Shown in pieces: positions 39,410-48,529 of a stretch of 64,000 nucleotides of DNA. Numbering within the stretch: position 1 is the stretch's first letter; every line of letters begins with the position of its first letter. Below the pieces are notes generated by a model, which saw only the letters and a program-made list of their open reading frames with translations, searched no databases and was not told the DNA's origin. The translations under genes and the position numbers were made by a program. This DNA comes from Neglectibacter sp. X58 (lineage in GTDB: Bacteria; Bacillota; Clostridia; Oscillospirales; Acutalibacteraceae). The stretch covers positions 124,001 to 188,000 of the forward strand of contig NZ_QWEO01000002.1 in assembly GCF_009936035.1 (NCBI RefSeq), read 5' to 3'.

Positions 39410-42400
39410 ATGGGAATTGAAATCATTGTATCCATCACCTTTGCCGCCCTGCTGGTATACCAGGGCGGCAGGCGCCAAAAGGAAGCCGCGCTGGACAGGT
39501 TCGCCCTCTGGGGCGGGCTTCTGCTTTTTTCCGCCTTTTTGCTGCGCCTGCTGCTGGGATATTACACCCAGGGCTACCAGACAGATATCGACACCTTTAA
39601 AAGCTGGGGCCGCATTTTAAACGAGGTGGGCTTTAAGCGGCTGTACCAGCAGGATATTTACCTGGACTATCCCCCGGGCTACCTGTATGTGCTGGGGCTG
39701 CTGGACAGGATAAGGCTGCTTCTGGGCCTGCCGGAGGCAAGCGGGGGCTACACCCTTCTGATGAAAACCCCGGCCATTTTCGCGGATCTCCTCTGCGGCT
39801 GGGCCTTGCTGCGGCTGGGCCGCCCCCGGATAGGGGACAGGGCCGCCCTTTTTGTAAGCGGGGCCTATCTGTTCTGCCCTGCTGTGCTGGTAAACTCTGC
39901 CCAGTGGGGCCAGGTGGATTCCTTCTGCACCGCCCTGCTGCTAGGCTCTGTGCTGCTGCTTTATAAGGAGAAATATCCCCTCTCCGGCCTTATCTACGGC
40001 CTTGCCGTTATCTGCAAGCCCCAGATGCTGATTTTCGCCCCCCTGTACCTGTTCTTTGCCCTCAAGCGCAGGCGCTGGGCGGGATTAGGGCTGGGGATTG
40101 CCTGCGCCCTCTTTGCCATCCTTTTGTGCTCCCTGCCTTTTACCAAGGGCTTCAACTTCCTCTGGCTCATTGAAAAATACCGGGCCACCCTGGAGTATTA
40201 TGACTACTACTCCTTAAACGCCTACAACTTCTGGGCGCTTATTGGCAAACACTGGCAGTATCTTCCCGGCCCCGGCCTGCATAAAACCCTTTTGACCCTT
40301 GCCGCCCCTGTCCTGGCCACCGCCTGCTGCGGGGCTGTTATATTCCTTTCCCGGCGGAAGGACTGCCTTTTCATCTGCCCTTCTGTGCTCATGGCCGTAA
40401 TGTACCTGTTCGGCGTGAAAATGCACGAGCGGTATCTGTTCCCCATGTTCCTGTTTTTGCTGCTGGCCTTTATCGCCGTAGGGGACAAGCGCCTGCTGTG
40501 GGCCTATGGCCTTGCCTGCGGCATCAATTACCTGAACGTGGCCCATGTGCTGTGGATTTTCCACTATCTGGGAAACAATTACGATCCCAACCACTGGACA
40601 GTGCAGGTGCAGTCCTTTTTGCAGGCAGGCACCCTGGGATACTTTTTCTATGTGGCATATTCTGTCTATATCCGGGGGAAAATCTGCCCGCCCCAAAGGG
40701 AACGCGCCGCCGGCAAGCCTTGGGTTTTCCCCAAGGGCGCAAAAATGTGCCGGGCCGACTGGCTGTGCATGGCCCTTGTCACCCTGTGCTATGCGGGGAC
40801 AGCCTTCTGGAACCTGGGAGGGCATACGGCTGCCATAAGCCCCTGGACGCCTCTTGAAGGGGAGCAGGCTGTGCTGGAAGCCCAGGGGGAGGCCGACGCC
40901 CTCCACTACTGCGCGGGCATAGCCCCGGACGTCCAGGGCTATGCCGCCCGGGTGGGAACCCAGGTGCAGGTGGAGGTGAGCGGGGACGGGCAGGCCTGGA
41001 CAGACTGCGGCACTTTGCCGGAATGCTATGTGTTTGCCTGGCAGCAGTTCTCTTTGCCGGAAAAGGCCCGGTATGTGCGCCTTACAGCCCCGGACAGCTT
41101 TACCGCCATCAATGAAATCGGCCTTTCTGACGGAAGCGGCCTTTTGCCTCTCACAGCCCAAGGCCCCGGGGCTGAAAAGCTTGTGGACGAGCAGGGGGCT
41201 GTGCCCCTTTCCACCACCTATGAAAACTCTGCCTATTTCGATGAAATCTACCATGCCCGCACAGCCTATGAACACCTTCAGGGCCTGGAGCCATATGAAA
41301 ACACCCATCCGCCTTTAGGCAAATACATCATTGCCCTGGGCATCTCCCTTTTTGGCATGAACCCCTTTGGCTGGCGCTTTATGGGGACGCTGTTCGGGGT
41401 TTTGATGCTGCCAGTGTTCTACTATCTGGCAAAGCAGCTTTTGGGCAAAACCTGGCTGTGCGCCATGGGAACCTTCCTCTTTGCCTTTGACTTCATGCAC
41501 TTCACCCAAACCCGCATTGCCACCATCGACACCTATGCCGTATTTTTCCTGCTGCTGATGTATAGCTGCATGTGGGCTTTCCTCCGCCAGGACATCCTCC
41601 GGGACGGCTGGAGGCGGCTGCTTCCCCCCCTGGCCCTTTCCGGGCTTTTCACGGGACTGGGCATTGCCTCCAAGTGGACATGCGCTTACGGCGCTGTGGG
41701 CCTTGCGGTGCTGTACTTTTGGAAGCTGTGGATACAGCTAAGGGAGGAAAAGCAGGCAGGCCGGGACATGCGCCCCGCCCTTATAAAGGCTGGGAAGCTG
41801 TGCGGCTGGTGCTGCCTGTTCTTTGTCCTCATCCCCTTTGTCCTGTATTTCTGCGCCTTCCTGCCCATGACCACCCTGCCCCACAACGCAGGCAATATCT
41901 GGGGGAGTTTCTGGAACTACCAGACGAACATGTTTCACTATCATGCCCAATTGCAGGCAGAGCACTATTTCGCCTCCCCCTGGTACGAATGGCCTGTTGA
42001 CCTGCGGCCCATCTGGTATTTTGCCGGCGGCGGGGAAGGGGCCTACAGCACCATTTCCGCCATGGGCAGCCCCCTGCTCTGGTGGGCGGGGCTGCTGGCC
42101 TTGCCGGGAGCGGCAGTCCTGCTTTTGCGGGACAGGCGGGCAAACTGCGCCCTGCTGCTAGCAGGCTACCTTTCCGTATACCTGCCCTGGGTGCTGGTGC
42201 CCCGGCTCACCTTCATCTACCATTATTTCACTGCTGTGCCCTTCCTGGTGCTGGCCCTGCTGGCAGCAGTGGGACGCTGGGAGGAAACGCCCCTTTTCTC
42301 CCGCAGCATCCGCCTGGGCGCAGGCCGGGAGGGCGCTCCCGCGGCGGAACTGCCTCTTGTCCCAGCTTTCCTGTTTGTGTTCTGCGCCGGCTGCCTGGGC

Positions 42401-42496
42401 CTGTTCCTTTTATATTATCCCATCATCTCCGGCGCTCCCACCACGCGGGCCTTTGCCGACGCCTTAGAGCTTCTGCCAGACTGGCATTTTGCCTAG
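39410..42496 (+). CDS. Two-module GT-C glycosyltransferase with internal sugar-binding-like domain and PMT-type C-terminal half
   Basis: The 1028-residue protein is polytopic. Residues 1-430 form a GT-C module with Asp in the first outer loop (TDIDTFKSWG) and DYPPGYLYVLGLLDRI, resembling the GT87/DUF2029 type of mannosyltransferase. Residues about 480-600 form a soluble beta-rich domain (GTQVQVEVSGDGQAWTDCG, ARYVRLTAPDSFTAINEIGL) like an F5/8-type C domain. Residues about 610-1028 are a second GT-C module of the GT39/PMT type, with DEIYHARTAYEHLQG, ENTHPPLGKYIIALG and TRIATIDTYAVFFLL. Both would use lipid-linked sugars and act outside the membrane. The acceptor is unknown: protein O-glycosylation and cell-wall polymer decoration are both possible. 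Confidence 0.82.
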   Translation: MGIEIIVSITFAALLVYQGGRRQKEAALDRFALWGGLLLFSAFLLRLLLGYYTQGYQTDIDTFKSWGRILNEVGFKRLYQQDIYLDYPPGYLYVLGLLDRIRLLLGLPEASGGYTLLMKTPAIFADLLCGWALLRLGRPRIGDRAALFVSGAYLFCPAVLVNSAQWGQVDSFCTALLLGSVLLLYKEKYPLSGLIYGLAVICKPQMLIFAPLYLFFALKRRRWAGLGLGIACALFAILLCSLPFTKGFNFLWLIEKYRATLEYYDYYSLNAYNFWALIGKHWQYLPGPGLHKTLLTLAAPVLATACCGAVIFLSRRKDCLFICPSVLMAVMYLFGVKMHERYLFPMFLFLLLAFIAVGDKRLLWAYGLACGINYLNVAHVLWIFHYLGNNYDPNHWTVQVQSFLQAGTLGYFFYVAYSVYIRGKICPPQRERAAGKPWVFPKGAKMCRADWLCMALVTLCYAGTAFWNLGGHTAAISPWTPLEGEQAVLEAQGEADALHYCAGIAPDVQGYAARVGTQVQVEVSGDGQAWTDCGTLPECYVFAWQQFSLPEKARYVRLTAPDSFTAINEIGLSDGSGLLPLTAQGPGAEKLVDEQGAVPLSTTYENSAYFDEIYHARTAYEHLQGLEPYENTHPPLGKYIIALGISLFGMNPFGWRFMGTLFGVLMLPVFYYLAKQLLGKTWLCAMGTFLFAFDFMHFTQTRIATIDTYAVFFLLLMYSCMWAFLRQDILRDGWRRLLPPLALSGLFTGLGIASKWTCAYGAVGLAVLYFWKLWIQLREEKQAGRDMRPALIKAGKLCGWCCLFFVLIPFVLYFCAFLPMTTLPHNAGNIWGSFWNYQTNMFHYHAQLQAEHYFASPWYEWPVDLRPIWYFAGGGEGAYSTISAMGSPLLWWAGLLALPGAAVLLLRDRRANCALLLAGYLSVYLPWVLVPRLTFIYHYFTAVPFLVLALLAAVGRWEETPLFSRSIRLGAGREGAPAAELPLVPAFLFVFCAGCLGLFLLYYPIISGAPTTRAFADALELLPDWHFA

Positions 42497-42646
42497 GGCG
42501 GTTAAAAGGCAAGGCGCATTTCCGCTTCGTTCAGCGGTGATGCTGTTATCAGCAGATGGCAAAACTGTTTTGCTGTCTTTTTATTGCATGTTTATATAGC
42601 TGTATATAATTTCTTTAACAAATTTAGGTTTTAGGAGACAAAAAGC

Positions 42647-43177
42647 ATGAGGAAAATTACTTTGTTTATTGCCATGAGCCTTGATGGATACATTGCTGAC
42701 AGCAAGGGCGGCGTTGATTGGCTCAAAGGGCAGAGCAGCAACGATGAGGATATGGATGCCTACTCTGAATTTGCAAAGACTATTGATACAATTTTAATGG
42801 GGTGGAATACTTAATCATCAAATTGTTACAGAGCTTTCGCCTGAAGCGTGGGTGTATAAAAATTTTACAACTTATGTTATTACGCATAATAAGCAGGCTT
42901 CTTCTGCAAAAATACAGTTTGTAAACAGGGATCCTGTTGATTTGGCGAAAAGCCTAAAAGAAAAAACGGAAAAGATATATGGATATGTGGCGGAGCCAAT
43001 CTTATCCAACAGTTAGTAAATGAGGATGTAATTGACCGTTATTATATTACCGTAATTCCCACGCTTTTAGGCGCCGGCATTCGGCTTTTGGGAAATACAA
43101 AACAGGAGATTCCTCTAAGATTAATTCATGCGCAGTCATATAATGGCATGACGGATTTAATCTATACACGGAGATAA
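42647..43177 (+). pseudogene. Broken dihydrofolate-reductase-like (RibD C-terminal) gene, AT-rich
   Basis: The start MRKITLFIAMSLDGYIADSK is the N-terminus of a RibD-C/dihydrofolate reductase-type oxidoreductase. The frame stops at TAA 42812-42814 after MGWNT. One extra base there restores YHQIVTELSPEAWVYKNF; near 42968 a base is missing, and after it the frame reads DIWICGGANLIQQLVNED and continues to LLGAGIRLLGN and a final TAA at 43175. Two frameshifts therefore inactivate it. Its base composition is clearly more AT-rich than the surrounding genes, which suggests recent transfer before decay. TTAGGAGACAAAAAGC still provides a ribosome binding site. Confidence 0.88.
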
Positions 43178-43232
43178 ATTTATATTTACAAAAAAGAAAG
43201 ATTAATGCCCGTATGCAAGTGCGGTTCTGCAC

Positions 43233-43277
43233 AAAAACAGTGGGATGCCAGATTACTCTGACATCCCACTGTTTTTT
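43233..43277. terminator. Bidirectional terminator between the pseudogene and rubrerythrin
   Basis: AAAAACAGTGGGATG pairs with CATCCCACTGTTTTTT around a 14-base loop, with runs suitable for both strands. Confidence 0.85.
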
Positions 43278-43307
43278 CAAAAGCCTTTGGCTTTACAGCA
43301 TTTTTTC

Positions 43308-43850
43308 TTAGCCGAAGTACCGCTCCAGCAGGCCCTTGAATGCCTTGCCGTGGCGGGCCTCGTCCCGGGCCATCTCGTGAACGGTGTCGTGGATAGCGTC
43401 CAGGCCCAGCTCCTTGGCCTTCTTGGCGATGGCCATCTTGCCAGCGGTAGCGCCGTTCTCAGCGTCTACGCGCATCTGGAGGTTCTTCTTGGTAGAGTCG
43501 GTGACCACCTCGCCCAGCAGCTCGGCAAACTTGGCGGCATGCTCTGCCTCTTCATAGGCGGCCTTTTCCCAATACAGGCCGATTTCGGGATAGCCTTCGC
43601 GATGGGCTACACGGGCCATGGCCAGATACATGCCAACCTCTGTGCACTCGCCCTGGAAGTTTTCCCGCAGGCCCTGCAGGACTTCTTCATCTACGCCCTT
43701 GGCTACGCCCACCACATGCTCGGCAGCCCAGGTCATCTCGCCAGCCTGCTCGGTGAACTTCTCAGCGGCGGCGCCGCAGACAGGGCACTTCTCCGGGGCG
43801 GAATCCCCCTCGTGTACATAGCCGCAGATCTGGCAAACAAACTTCTTCAT
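43308..43850 (-). CDS. rbr: Reverse rubrerythrin
   Basis: The 180-residue protein starts with a rubredoxin-like domain, [20 protein letters not shown], holding four Cys for one iron, and continues with a diiron four-helix bundle ([59 protein letters not shown]). The rubredoxin domain is at the N-terminus, opposite to classical rubrerythrin, hence reverse. It reduces hydrogen peroxide and protects anaerobes from oxygen. It lies 76 bases downstream of the PerR-like gene on the same strand, so the two are probably co-transcribed. Confidence 0.93.
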   Translation of the reverse strand: MKKFVCQICGYVHEGDSAPEKCPVCGAAAEKFTEQAGEMTWAAEHVVGVAKGVDEEVLQGLRENFQGECTEVGMYLAMARVAHREGYPEIGLYWEKAAYEEAEHAAKFAELLGEVVTDSTKKNLQMRVDAENGATAGKMAIAKKAKELGLDAIHDTVHEMARDEARHGKAFKGLLERYFG

Positions 43851-43926
43851 GTCAGTTTCCTCCTGTTTTTCACAATGATAAATTTTTATAAAAAGCGTTG
43901 CCGCCTTTTGCCTGATACAATATAGT

Positions 43927-44331
43927 TTAGGCTGTTTTCCCCTTTTTTACACACCCAGGGCATAATCCCCGCAAGGTGATGCTGGCGCTTTCCACCTGGC
44001 AGCCGGCCCGCTGGGAAACCACCTCAAACAGCTCTTTTTCAAAGGGCACCTCGAAAATATCCACCACGCTTCCGCACTGGCGGCATACCAGGTGGGCATG
44101 GGGGCTGGTGTCCCCGTCAAAACGCTCGTAACCGTCAATAACCCCCAGGCTGATAGCCTGCCCTGTCTCGCAAAAGCGGTTCAGGTTGCGGTACACTGTG
44201 CCCAGGCTCAAATCGGGATATTGGGGCTTCAGCCGCTGATACACCCAGTCTGCCGTAGGGTGGCACTTCGTGCCCTGCAGCGCTTCCAAAATAGCCGCCC
44301 GCTTGCGGCTGAAATGCTCTTTGCGTTCCAT
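43927..44331 (-). CDS. perR: Fur-family regulator, PerR-like
   Basis: The 134-residue protein has the Fur winged helix ([32 protein letters not shown]), the regulatory metal ligands in [17 protein letters not shown] and VDIFEV, and the structural zinc site made of CRQCG and CPGC. Its association with rubrerythrin supports a PerR function: an iron-loaded repressor that is oxidised by peroxide and then releases peroxide-defence genes. A Fur or Zur role cannot be excluded by sequence alone. The start is set at ATG 44331; a GTG two codons upstream would overlap the ribosome binding site AAGGCAGG. Confidence 0.88.
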   Translation of the reverse strand: MERKEHFSRKRAAILEALQGTKCHPTADWVYQRLKPQYPDLSLGTVYRNLNRFCETGQAISLGVIDGYERFDGDTSPHAHLVCRQCGSVVDIFEVPFEKELFEVVSQRAGCQVESASITLRGLCPGCVKKGKTA

Positions 44332-44385
44332 AAACACCTGCCTTCTTGCCAGTAAACACGCCTGATCTTCTTATATTCTACAGAC

Positions 44386-44414
44386 AGTATAACACAGAAT
44401 TTTCCATTTGTAAA
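44386..44414 (-). promoter_or_regulatory. Promoter of perR-rbr
   Basis: On the minus strand TTTACA (44414-44409) and TATACT (44391-44386) have a 17-base spacer, 55 bases before the gene. An imperfect inverted repeat, TAAGAATGGTTCCTA on the minus strand at 44430-44416, is adjacent to the -35 box and might be a Fur/PerR-type site, but it deviates from the known Per box. Confidence 0.7.
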
Positions 44415-44451
44415 GTAGGAACCATTCTTATTTTTTGTTTTTTCGCAGCCA

Positions 44452-45267
44452 CTACAGGCAATAGCCAAACTCCCTGTCCAGCCAGGCAAGGCATAAATCC
44501 ACCCACCGGGCGTTATGCCTGTCCAGGCTGCCCACCTCCTGGGTGCACACAGACATGCCATGGGGGCCGCTGGGGAACACGTGGGCCTCAAAAGGGATTT
44601 TTTCCCGGCTTAAAGCCGCCATCATGGCAATGGTGTTTTCCACCGGCACCACGTCGTCCTCCGCTGTGTGCCACAAAAAGGCCGGGCAGGCGTGGGGGCC
44701 AACATGCCTGTCTAAGGAGAAATAGTCATACCCCGGCTCCCCCTGCTTATGCCCGCTGACGTTCTCCGTAGATTCCACATGGGCAAAGCGGCCTGCCAGC
44801 ACCACCGGATAGCACAAAATCATGGCGTCCGGGCGGTTGCTGCCGTCCTGGAAATCATAGCGCCGCAAAAGCTCCGGATCCTTCCACATGGTGCCCAAAG
44901 AGCCTGCCAGATGCCCGCCGGCGGAAAAGCCGCACACCGCAATGTGTCCGGGATCCACCCGCCACTGGGCGCTGTTAGCCCGCAGCAGGGAAACGGTCTT
45001 GGAGGCTTCCGCCAAAGGCAGGAAGTTCCGGGCCTTTTCCGGGCCTGTGGAATAATGGAGCACGAAAACCTGATAGCCGCGGCCGAAAAAAGCCATGGCC
45101 ACAGGCTCGTCCTCCCGCTGGGAGCAGAAGCGGTATCCGCCCCCAGGGCACACCACCACAGCGGGGAAAATTTCCCGGCGCTTTCCCATCTCCATAATGG
45201 GCGTGTGCAGATAGGCTGTCACCTCCCCGTCCGTTTCCGGGAAGGGCTTAAAAGTAAGAATTTGCAT
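44452..45267 (-). CDS. Alpha/beta hydrolase, probable acetyl esterase
   Basis: The 271-residue protein has the oxyanion segment VVVCPGGGYRFCSQRE, the nucleophile elbow VCGFSAGGHLAGSLG (GxSxG type), and later WHTAEDDVVPVENT and GPHGMSV carrying the expected Asp and His. It fits the acetyl-xylan or carbohydrate esterase group of intracellular alpha/beta hydrolases seen in gut Clostridia. No signal peptide. The start at 45267 follows GGAAAGGAGCG. Substrate unknown; removal of acetyl groups from imported oligosaccharides is a reasonable inference. Confidence 0.82.
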   Translation of the reverse strand: MQILTFKPFPETDGEVTAYLHTPIMEMGKRREIFPAVVVCPGGGYRFCSQREDEPVAMAFFGRGYQVFVLHYSTGPEKARNFLPLAEASKTVSLLRANSAQWRVDPGHIAVCGFSAGGHLAGSLGTMWKDPELLRRYDFQDGSNRPDAMILCYPVVLAGRFAHVESTENVSGHKQGEPGYDYFSLDRHVGPHACPAFLWHTAEDDVVPVENTIAMMAALSREKIPFEAHVFPSGPHGMSVCTQEVGSLDRHNARWVDLCLAWLDREFGYCL

Positions 45268-45346
45268 AAAAACGCTCCTTTCCGCGCTTGCGCCCGGCCC
45301 CTCCATGGGGTATACTTGAAAGAAAACAAAGCGGAGGGATTTTGTT

Positions 45347-45523
45347 ATGGGGCCTTATGAATACATTGTGGAAATCATTGCGGGGGATTATGCCACCCTG
45401 CTGCGCACCGATCTGCCCGCCCCCGGGGAGCCTATGCCCATTGCCGTGGCCCTGCTGCCAGAGGGCACAGACATCGGCACCCGGCTGCACTGGGAAAATT
45501 TCGCCTATACAATTGTAGATTAG
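45347..45523 (+). CDS. Small hypothetical protein, 58 residues
   Basis: A 59-codon frame runs from ATG at 45347 to TAG at 45521-45523, behind GCGGAGGG at the right distance. It starts MGPYEYIVEIIAGDYATLLR and includes PIAVALLPEGTDIGTRL and WENFAYTIVD. The sequence is mixed hydrophobic and acidic and could form a small beta-rich domain. I do not recognise it. It is divergent to the esterase gene and its stop overlaps the yfcE stop on the other strand by a few bases. The codon use looks like neighbouring genes, so I think it is real. Confidence 0.65.
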   Translation: MGPYEYIVEIIAGDYATLLRTDLPAPGEPMPIAVALLPEGTDIGTRLHWENFAYTIVD

Positions 45524-46065
45524 GATAGCGCCAGGCTGTCATAGGCCTGGCCTTCTAACGTTTTCCAGGTGAAAACGCCCTTTTCCAGTGTCATATATCC
45601 CCGGGCGCTGCCCTCCTTGGGCAGGGAAACCGATCCCGGGTTTACATACCACCAGCCGTCCCGCCCTGTCTTGGCAGGCACGTGGGTGTGCCCGTGAAGC
45701 AGCACATCCCCGCTCCCCAGGGAGGGCGGGTTTTCCAGGTTGTGGTGATGGCCGTGGGCGGCGAACACCAGATGCCCCGCCGCTTCCAGCAGGCAGAAGT
45801 CCGCCAGCACCGGGAACTCCAGCACCATCTGATCCACCTCTGCCTCGCAGTTGCCCCGCACGCAGAAAAGCTTTTCCTTTGCCCCGTTAAGCAGGGCGAT
45901 CACTTTTTGGGGGTCATATCCCTCCGGCAGGCTGTTCCGGGGTCCATGGTAGAGCAGATCCCCCAAAAGCAGCAGCCTGTCTGCCTTTTCCATCCGGAAG
46001 GCCTCCAGCATCTGCCCGCAGAACCCTGCCGCCCCGTGTATGTCTGAAGCTATCATCCATTTCAT
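45520..46065 (-). CDS. yfcE: Metallophosphoesterase, YfcE-type phosphodiesterase
   Basis: The 181-residue protein has the metallophosphatase motifs MIASDIHG, LLLGDLLYHGPRN, VRGNCEAEVD, AAHGHHHN and LLHGHTHVPA, and the end YVNPGSVSLPK. It therefore binds two metal ions and resembles YfcE/MJ0936 phosphodiesterases of the same length. Substrate in the cell unknown. The start at 46065 is supported by GAAAGGGGTGCGG. The gene is divergent to the glycosyltransferase locus. Confidence 0.9.
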   Translation of the reverse strand: MKWMIASDIHGAAGFCGQMLEAFRMEKADRLLLLGDLLYHGPRNSLPEGYDPQKVIALLNGAKEKLFCVRGNCEAEVDQMVLEFPVLADFCLLEAAGHLVFAAHGHHHNLENPPSLGSGDVLLHGHTHVPAKTGRDGWWYVNPGSVSLPKEGSARGYMTLEKGVFTWKTLEGQAYDSLALS

Positions 46066-46160
46066 TTTGCCCGCACCCCTTTCCAGAGCATATTTTTCTT
46101 CCTCCATTGTAGCGATCTCCAGGGGAAATGTCAAATGAAATCGGCCCGGGCTGGCAGGAT

Positions 46161-46189
46161 TTGCAAAATGGAAAGGAAACGTGTATAAT
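46161..46189 (+). promoter_or_regulatory. Promoter of the surface-polymer gene set
   Basis: TTGCAA (46161-46166) and TATAAT (46184-46189) with a 17-base spacer, about 57 bases before the first glycosyltransferase gene. Confidence 0.85.
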
Positions 46190-46246
46190 ACTCCTATCCA
46201 TTCCCATGATAATTTTTGACGGGGCCTTTCCCCTGAAGGAGGCAGT

Positions 46247-47221
46247 ATGCCTGCAATCAGTGTAATCGTACCAGTATATAATGTAGAAGCTTATGTGGAG
46301 AAGTGCCTGCGCTCTGTGCTGGGCCAGACCTTCCGGGATTTTGAAATAGTGGCGGTGGATGACGGATCCAGAGACAAGAGCGGGGAAATCTGCCAGCGCC
46401 TTGCCCGGGAGGACGGACGGATACGGGTTGTCCGCCAGGAAAACCAGGGCCTGGGCGGGGCCAGGAACACCGGCATCCGGGAGGCAAAGGGCCAGTGGCT
46501 CCTCTTTCCTGACAGTGATGACTGGCTGGAGCCGGAAGCCCTGGAGCGCGCCTATAACGCCGCCCAAAAGCATGACGCGGACATGGCAGTGTTTGCCTTC
46601 CAGACTGTGAACGAAGGGGGCCAGGTGCTGGGTACCTTCCGGGAAAGCCTGCCCTTTGATACGCCCCTTGTGCCGGAAGATCAGCGGGACATGCTCTTTG
46701 CCGCCCCCTGCGCCTGGAACAAGCTGTACAGGGCGGAGCTGTTCCAGAAAACCGGCGTGCTGTATCCCCCCCGGGTGTGGTATGAGGACGTGCGCACCAC
46801 CCCCAAGCTGATGGCCGCCTGCCGCCAGGTGGTATTTATCGACTATGTGGGGTATAACTATCTGCAGCGGGCCGGCTCCATCATGTCCAGCATCAACCTG
46901 GAACGCAACGTGGAAATTGTGGAGGCCTTTGAGGACTTGCTGGGATATTTCCGGGCGCAAGGGCTTTTCCCCCGGTATCAGGAGGAGCTGTGCTACCTCA
47001 CCCTGTTCCACGTATACCTGACCGCCTCTGTGCGGGTGGCAAGGCTTGATACAAAAAGCCCCCTTTTAGGGCGGTTCCGGGCTTATACGGAAAAGGCTTT
47101 CCCAGGCTTTCGCCAAAGCGCTTATCTCCGGCGGCTGACAAAAAAGCAGCGCCTGCTGCTGGCCCTGGTGGAAAAACGGCTGTACGGGCTTGTCCGCCTG
47201 CTGTTTCAAATCAAGGGATAG
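46247..47221 (+). CDS. Glycosyltransferase family 2
   Basis: The 324-residue protein starts with the GT-A fold of family GT2: ISVIVPVYNVEAYVEKCLRS, VAVDDGSRDKSGEIC, NQGLGGARNTGI and PDSDDWLEPEA, where the last contains the DxD-like metal site. It transfers a sugar from a nucleotide donor to a growing surface glycan at the cytoplasmic face. No membrane segment is clear apart from a hydrophobic C-terminal stretch. It is the first gene of a set that continues with a flippase after 12 bases. Donor and acceptor unknown. Confidence 0.88.
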   Translation: MPAISVIVPVYNVEAYVEKCLRSVLGQTFRDFEIVAVDDGSRDKSGEICQRLAREDGRIRVVRQENQGLGGARNTGIREAKGQWLLFPDSDDWLEPEALERAYNAAQKHDADMAVFAFQTVNEGGQVLGTFRESLPFDTPLVPEDQRDMLFAAPCAWNKLYRAELFQKTGVLYPPRVWYEDVRTTPKLMAACRQVVFIDYVGYNYLQRAGSIMSSINLERNVEIVEAFEDLLGYFRAQGLFPRYQEELCYLTLFHVYLTASVRVARLDTKSPLLGRFRAYTEKAFPGFRQSAYLRRLTKKQRLLLALVEKRLYGLVRLLFQIKG

Positions 47222-47233
47222 GGGGGGCGCCAT

Positions 47234-48514
47234 ATGAGCCTGCGAGAAAAATGGCGGGGCCGCGCCCGCCACGGCCTGCTGGAAAACACCATTATGCTGT
47301 ATATCCTCCAGTTCTCCACCATGGCCCTGGGCTTTTTCACCCAGGGGTTCCAGACCCGGGTGCTGGGCATGGAGAAGGTGGGGGCCTTGGGCGCGGCGGC
47401 CTATGCCACGAATTTTTTCCAGATGTTTATCGACTTCGGCTTCATCCTCTCCGCCACAGCGAAAATTTCCCAGCACAGGGAGGACAGGGCCTATCTTTCC
47501 CGGGTGCTCACCTGCGTGGTGGCGGCAAAGTCCCTGTTCATGGTTTTGTCCTTTGGGGTGCTGCTGGCCTTTATCGCCCCCAGCCTCACCGGGGAGGGCG
47601 AGCTGATGGTATATGTGTTCTACCTGCTCTCCGTGTGCATGGGATCCTTCCTGCCAGACTTTATGTACCGGGGCCTGGAGCAGATGTCCGCCGTTACGGT
47701 GCGGGCGGTTTCCATCAAGATATTTGCCACCATCATGATTTTCCTGTTCATCCGGGAGCCGGCGGACTACTATAAAGTGCCCCTGTTTACAGCCCTTGGA
47801 AACGGAGGCGCCCTGGCCTTTGTATACTGGCACCTGTTCACCCGGGTGAAGGTGGGCTTTACAAAGGTAAGGCCCGGGGAAATCTGGGCGGAGGTAAAGG
47901 AATCCTCCCAGTTTTTCCTCTCCAAGGTGGCAGGCTCTGTCAACTCCAGCTTAAACGGCGTGCTTTTAAAGGCTGTTGCCGGGGACGCGGTAACAGGCCT
48001 TTACACCAACGCGGACAAGGTTATCACTGTGGCCCGCTCCGGCATGTCCCCCATTGCGGACAGCCTTTACCCCCACATGATGAAGAACCGGAATTTTAGC
48101 ATTGTGAAAAAAGCCCTGCTCTTTGTATACCCGGTCATTTTAGCCGGGTGCGCCGTAGTGTTCATTTTTGCGGAGCCTCTGCTGGTGCTGTGGCTTGGCC
48201 CGGAGGGCAGGGGCGTGGCCCCGCCCCTGCGGATGCTGATGCCGGTGGCGGTGTTCTGTTTCCCCAATTACGTGCTGGGATATCCCACCTTAGGGGCTAT
48301 GGGGCTTACAAAGTATGCCAACATCTCTGTGGTGTTCGGCACAGCGGTTTTCCTGCTGGGCATTGCCGCCGCGTGGCTTACCCACAGCATAGGCCTGCTG
48401 GCTTTGTGCATGCTTTCCAGCGTGACGGAGTTTTCCATCCTGGCCTTCCGGGTGGCGGTTATCCTGCGAAACAGGAAGAAATTCCGGGCCAGCCCCAGGC
48501 AGCCGGAAAAATAA
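47234..48514 (+). CDS. Polysaccharide flippase (Wzx type)
   Basis: The 426-residue protein has about twelve hydrophobic segments and the conserved start LENTIMLYILQFSTMALGFF of the MOP-superfamily polysaccharide transporters, with MYRGLEQM and a Lys/Arg-rich inner loop. It would flip a lipid-linked oligosaccharide to the outer face. In classical wall teichoic acid systems this step is done by the ABC transporter TagGH, which is absent here. The ATG is close to a GGGGGGGCGC stretch that is a poor ribosome binding site; coupling with the preceding gene is probable. Confidence 0.87.
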   Translation: MSLREKWRGRARHGLLENTIMLYILQFSTMALGFFTQGFQTRVLGMEKVGALGAAAYATNFFQMFIDFGFILSATAKISQHREDRAYLSRVLTCVVAAKSLFMVLSFGVLLAFIAPSLTGEGELMVYVFYLLSVCMGSFLPDFMYRGLEQMSAVTVRAVSIKIFATIMIFLFIREPADYYKVPLFTALGNGGALAFVYWHLFTRVKVGFTKVRPGEIWAEVKESSQFFLSKVAGSVNSSLNGVLLKAVAGDAVTGLYTNADKVITVARSGMSPIADSLYPHMMKNRNFSIVKKALLFVYPVILAGCAVVFIFAEPLLVLWLGPEGRGVAPPLRMLMPVAVFCFPNYVLGYPTLGAMGLTKYANISVVFGTAVFLLGIAAAWLTHSIGLLALCMLSSVTEFSILAFRVAVILRNRKKFRASPRQPEK

Positions 48515-48529
48515 AGCGGAAAAGGAGAG

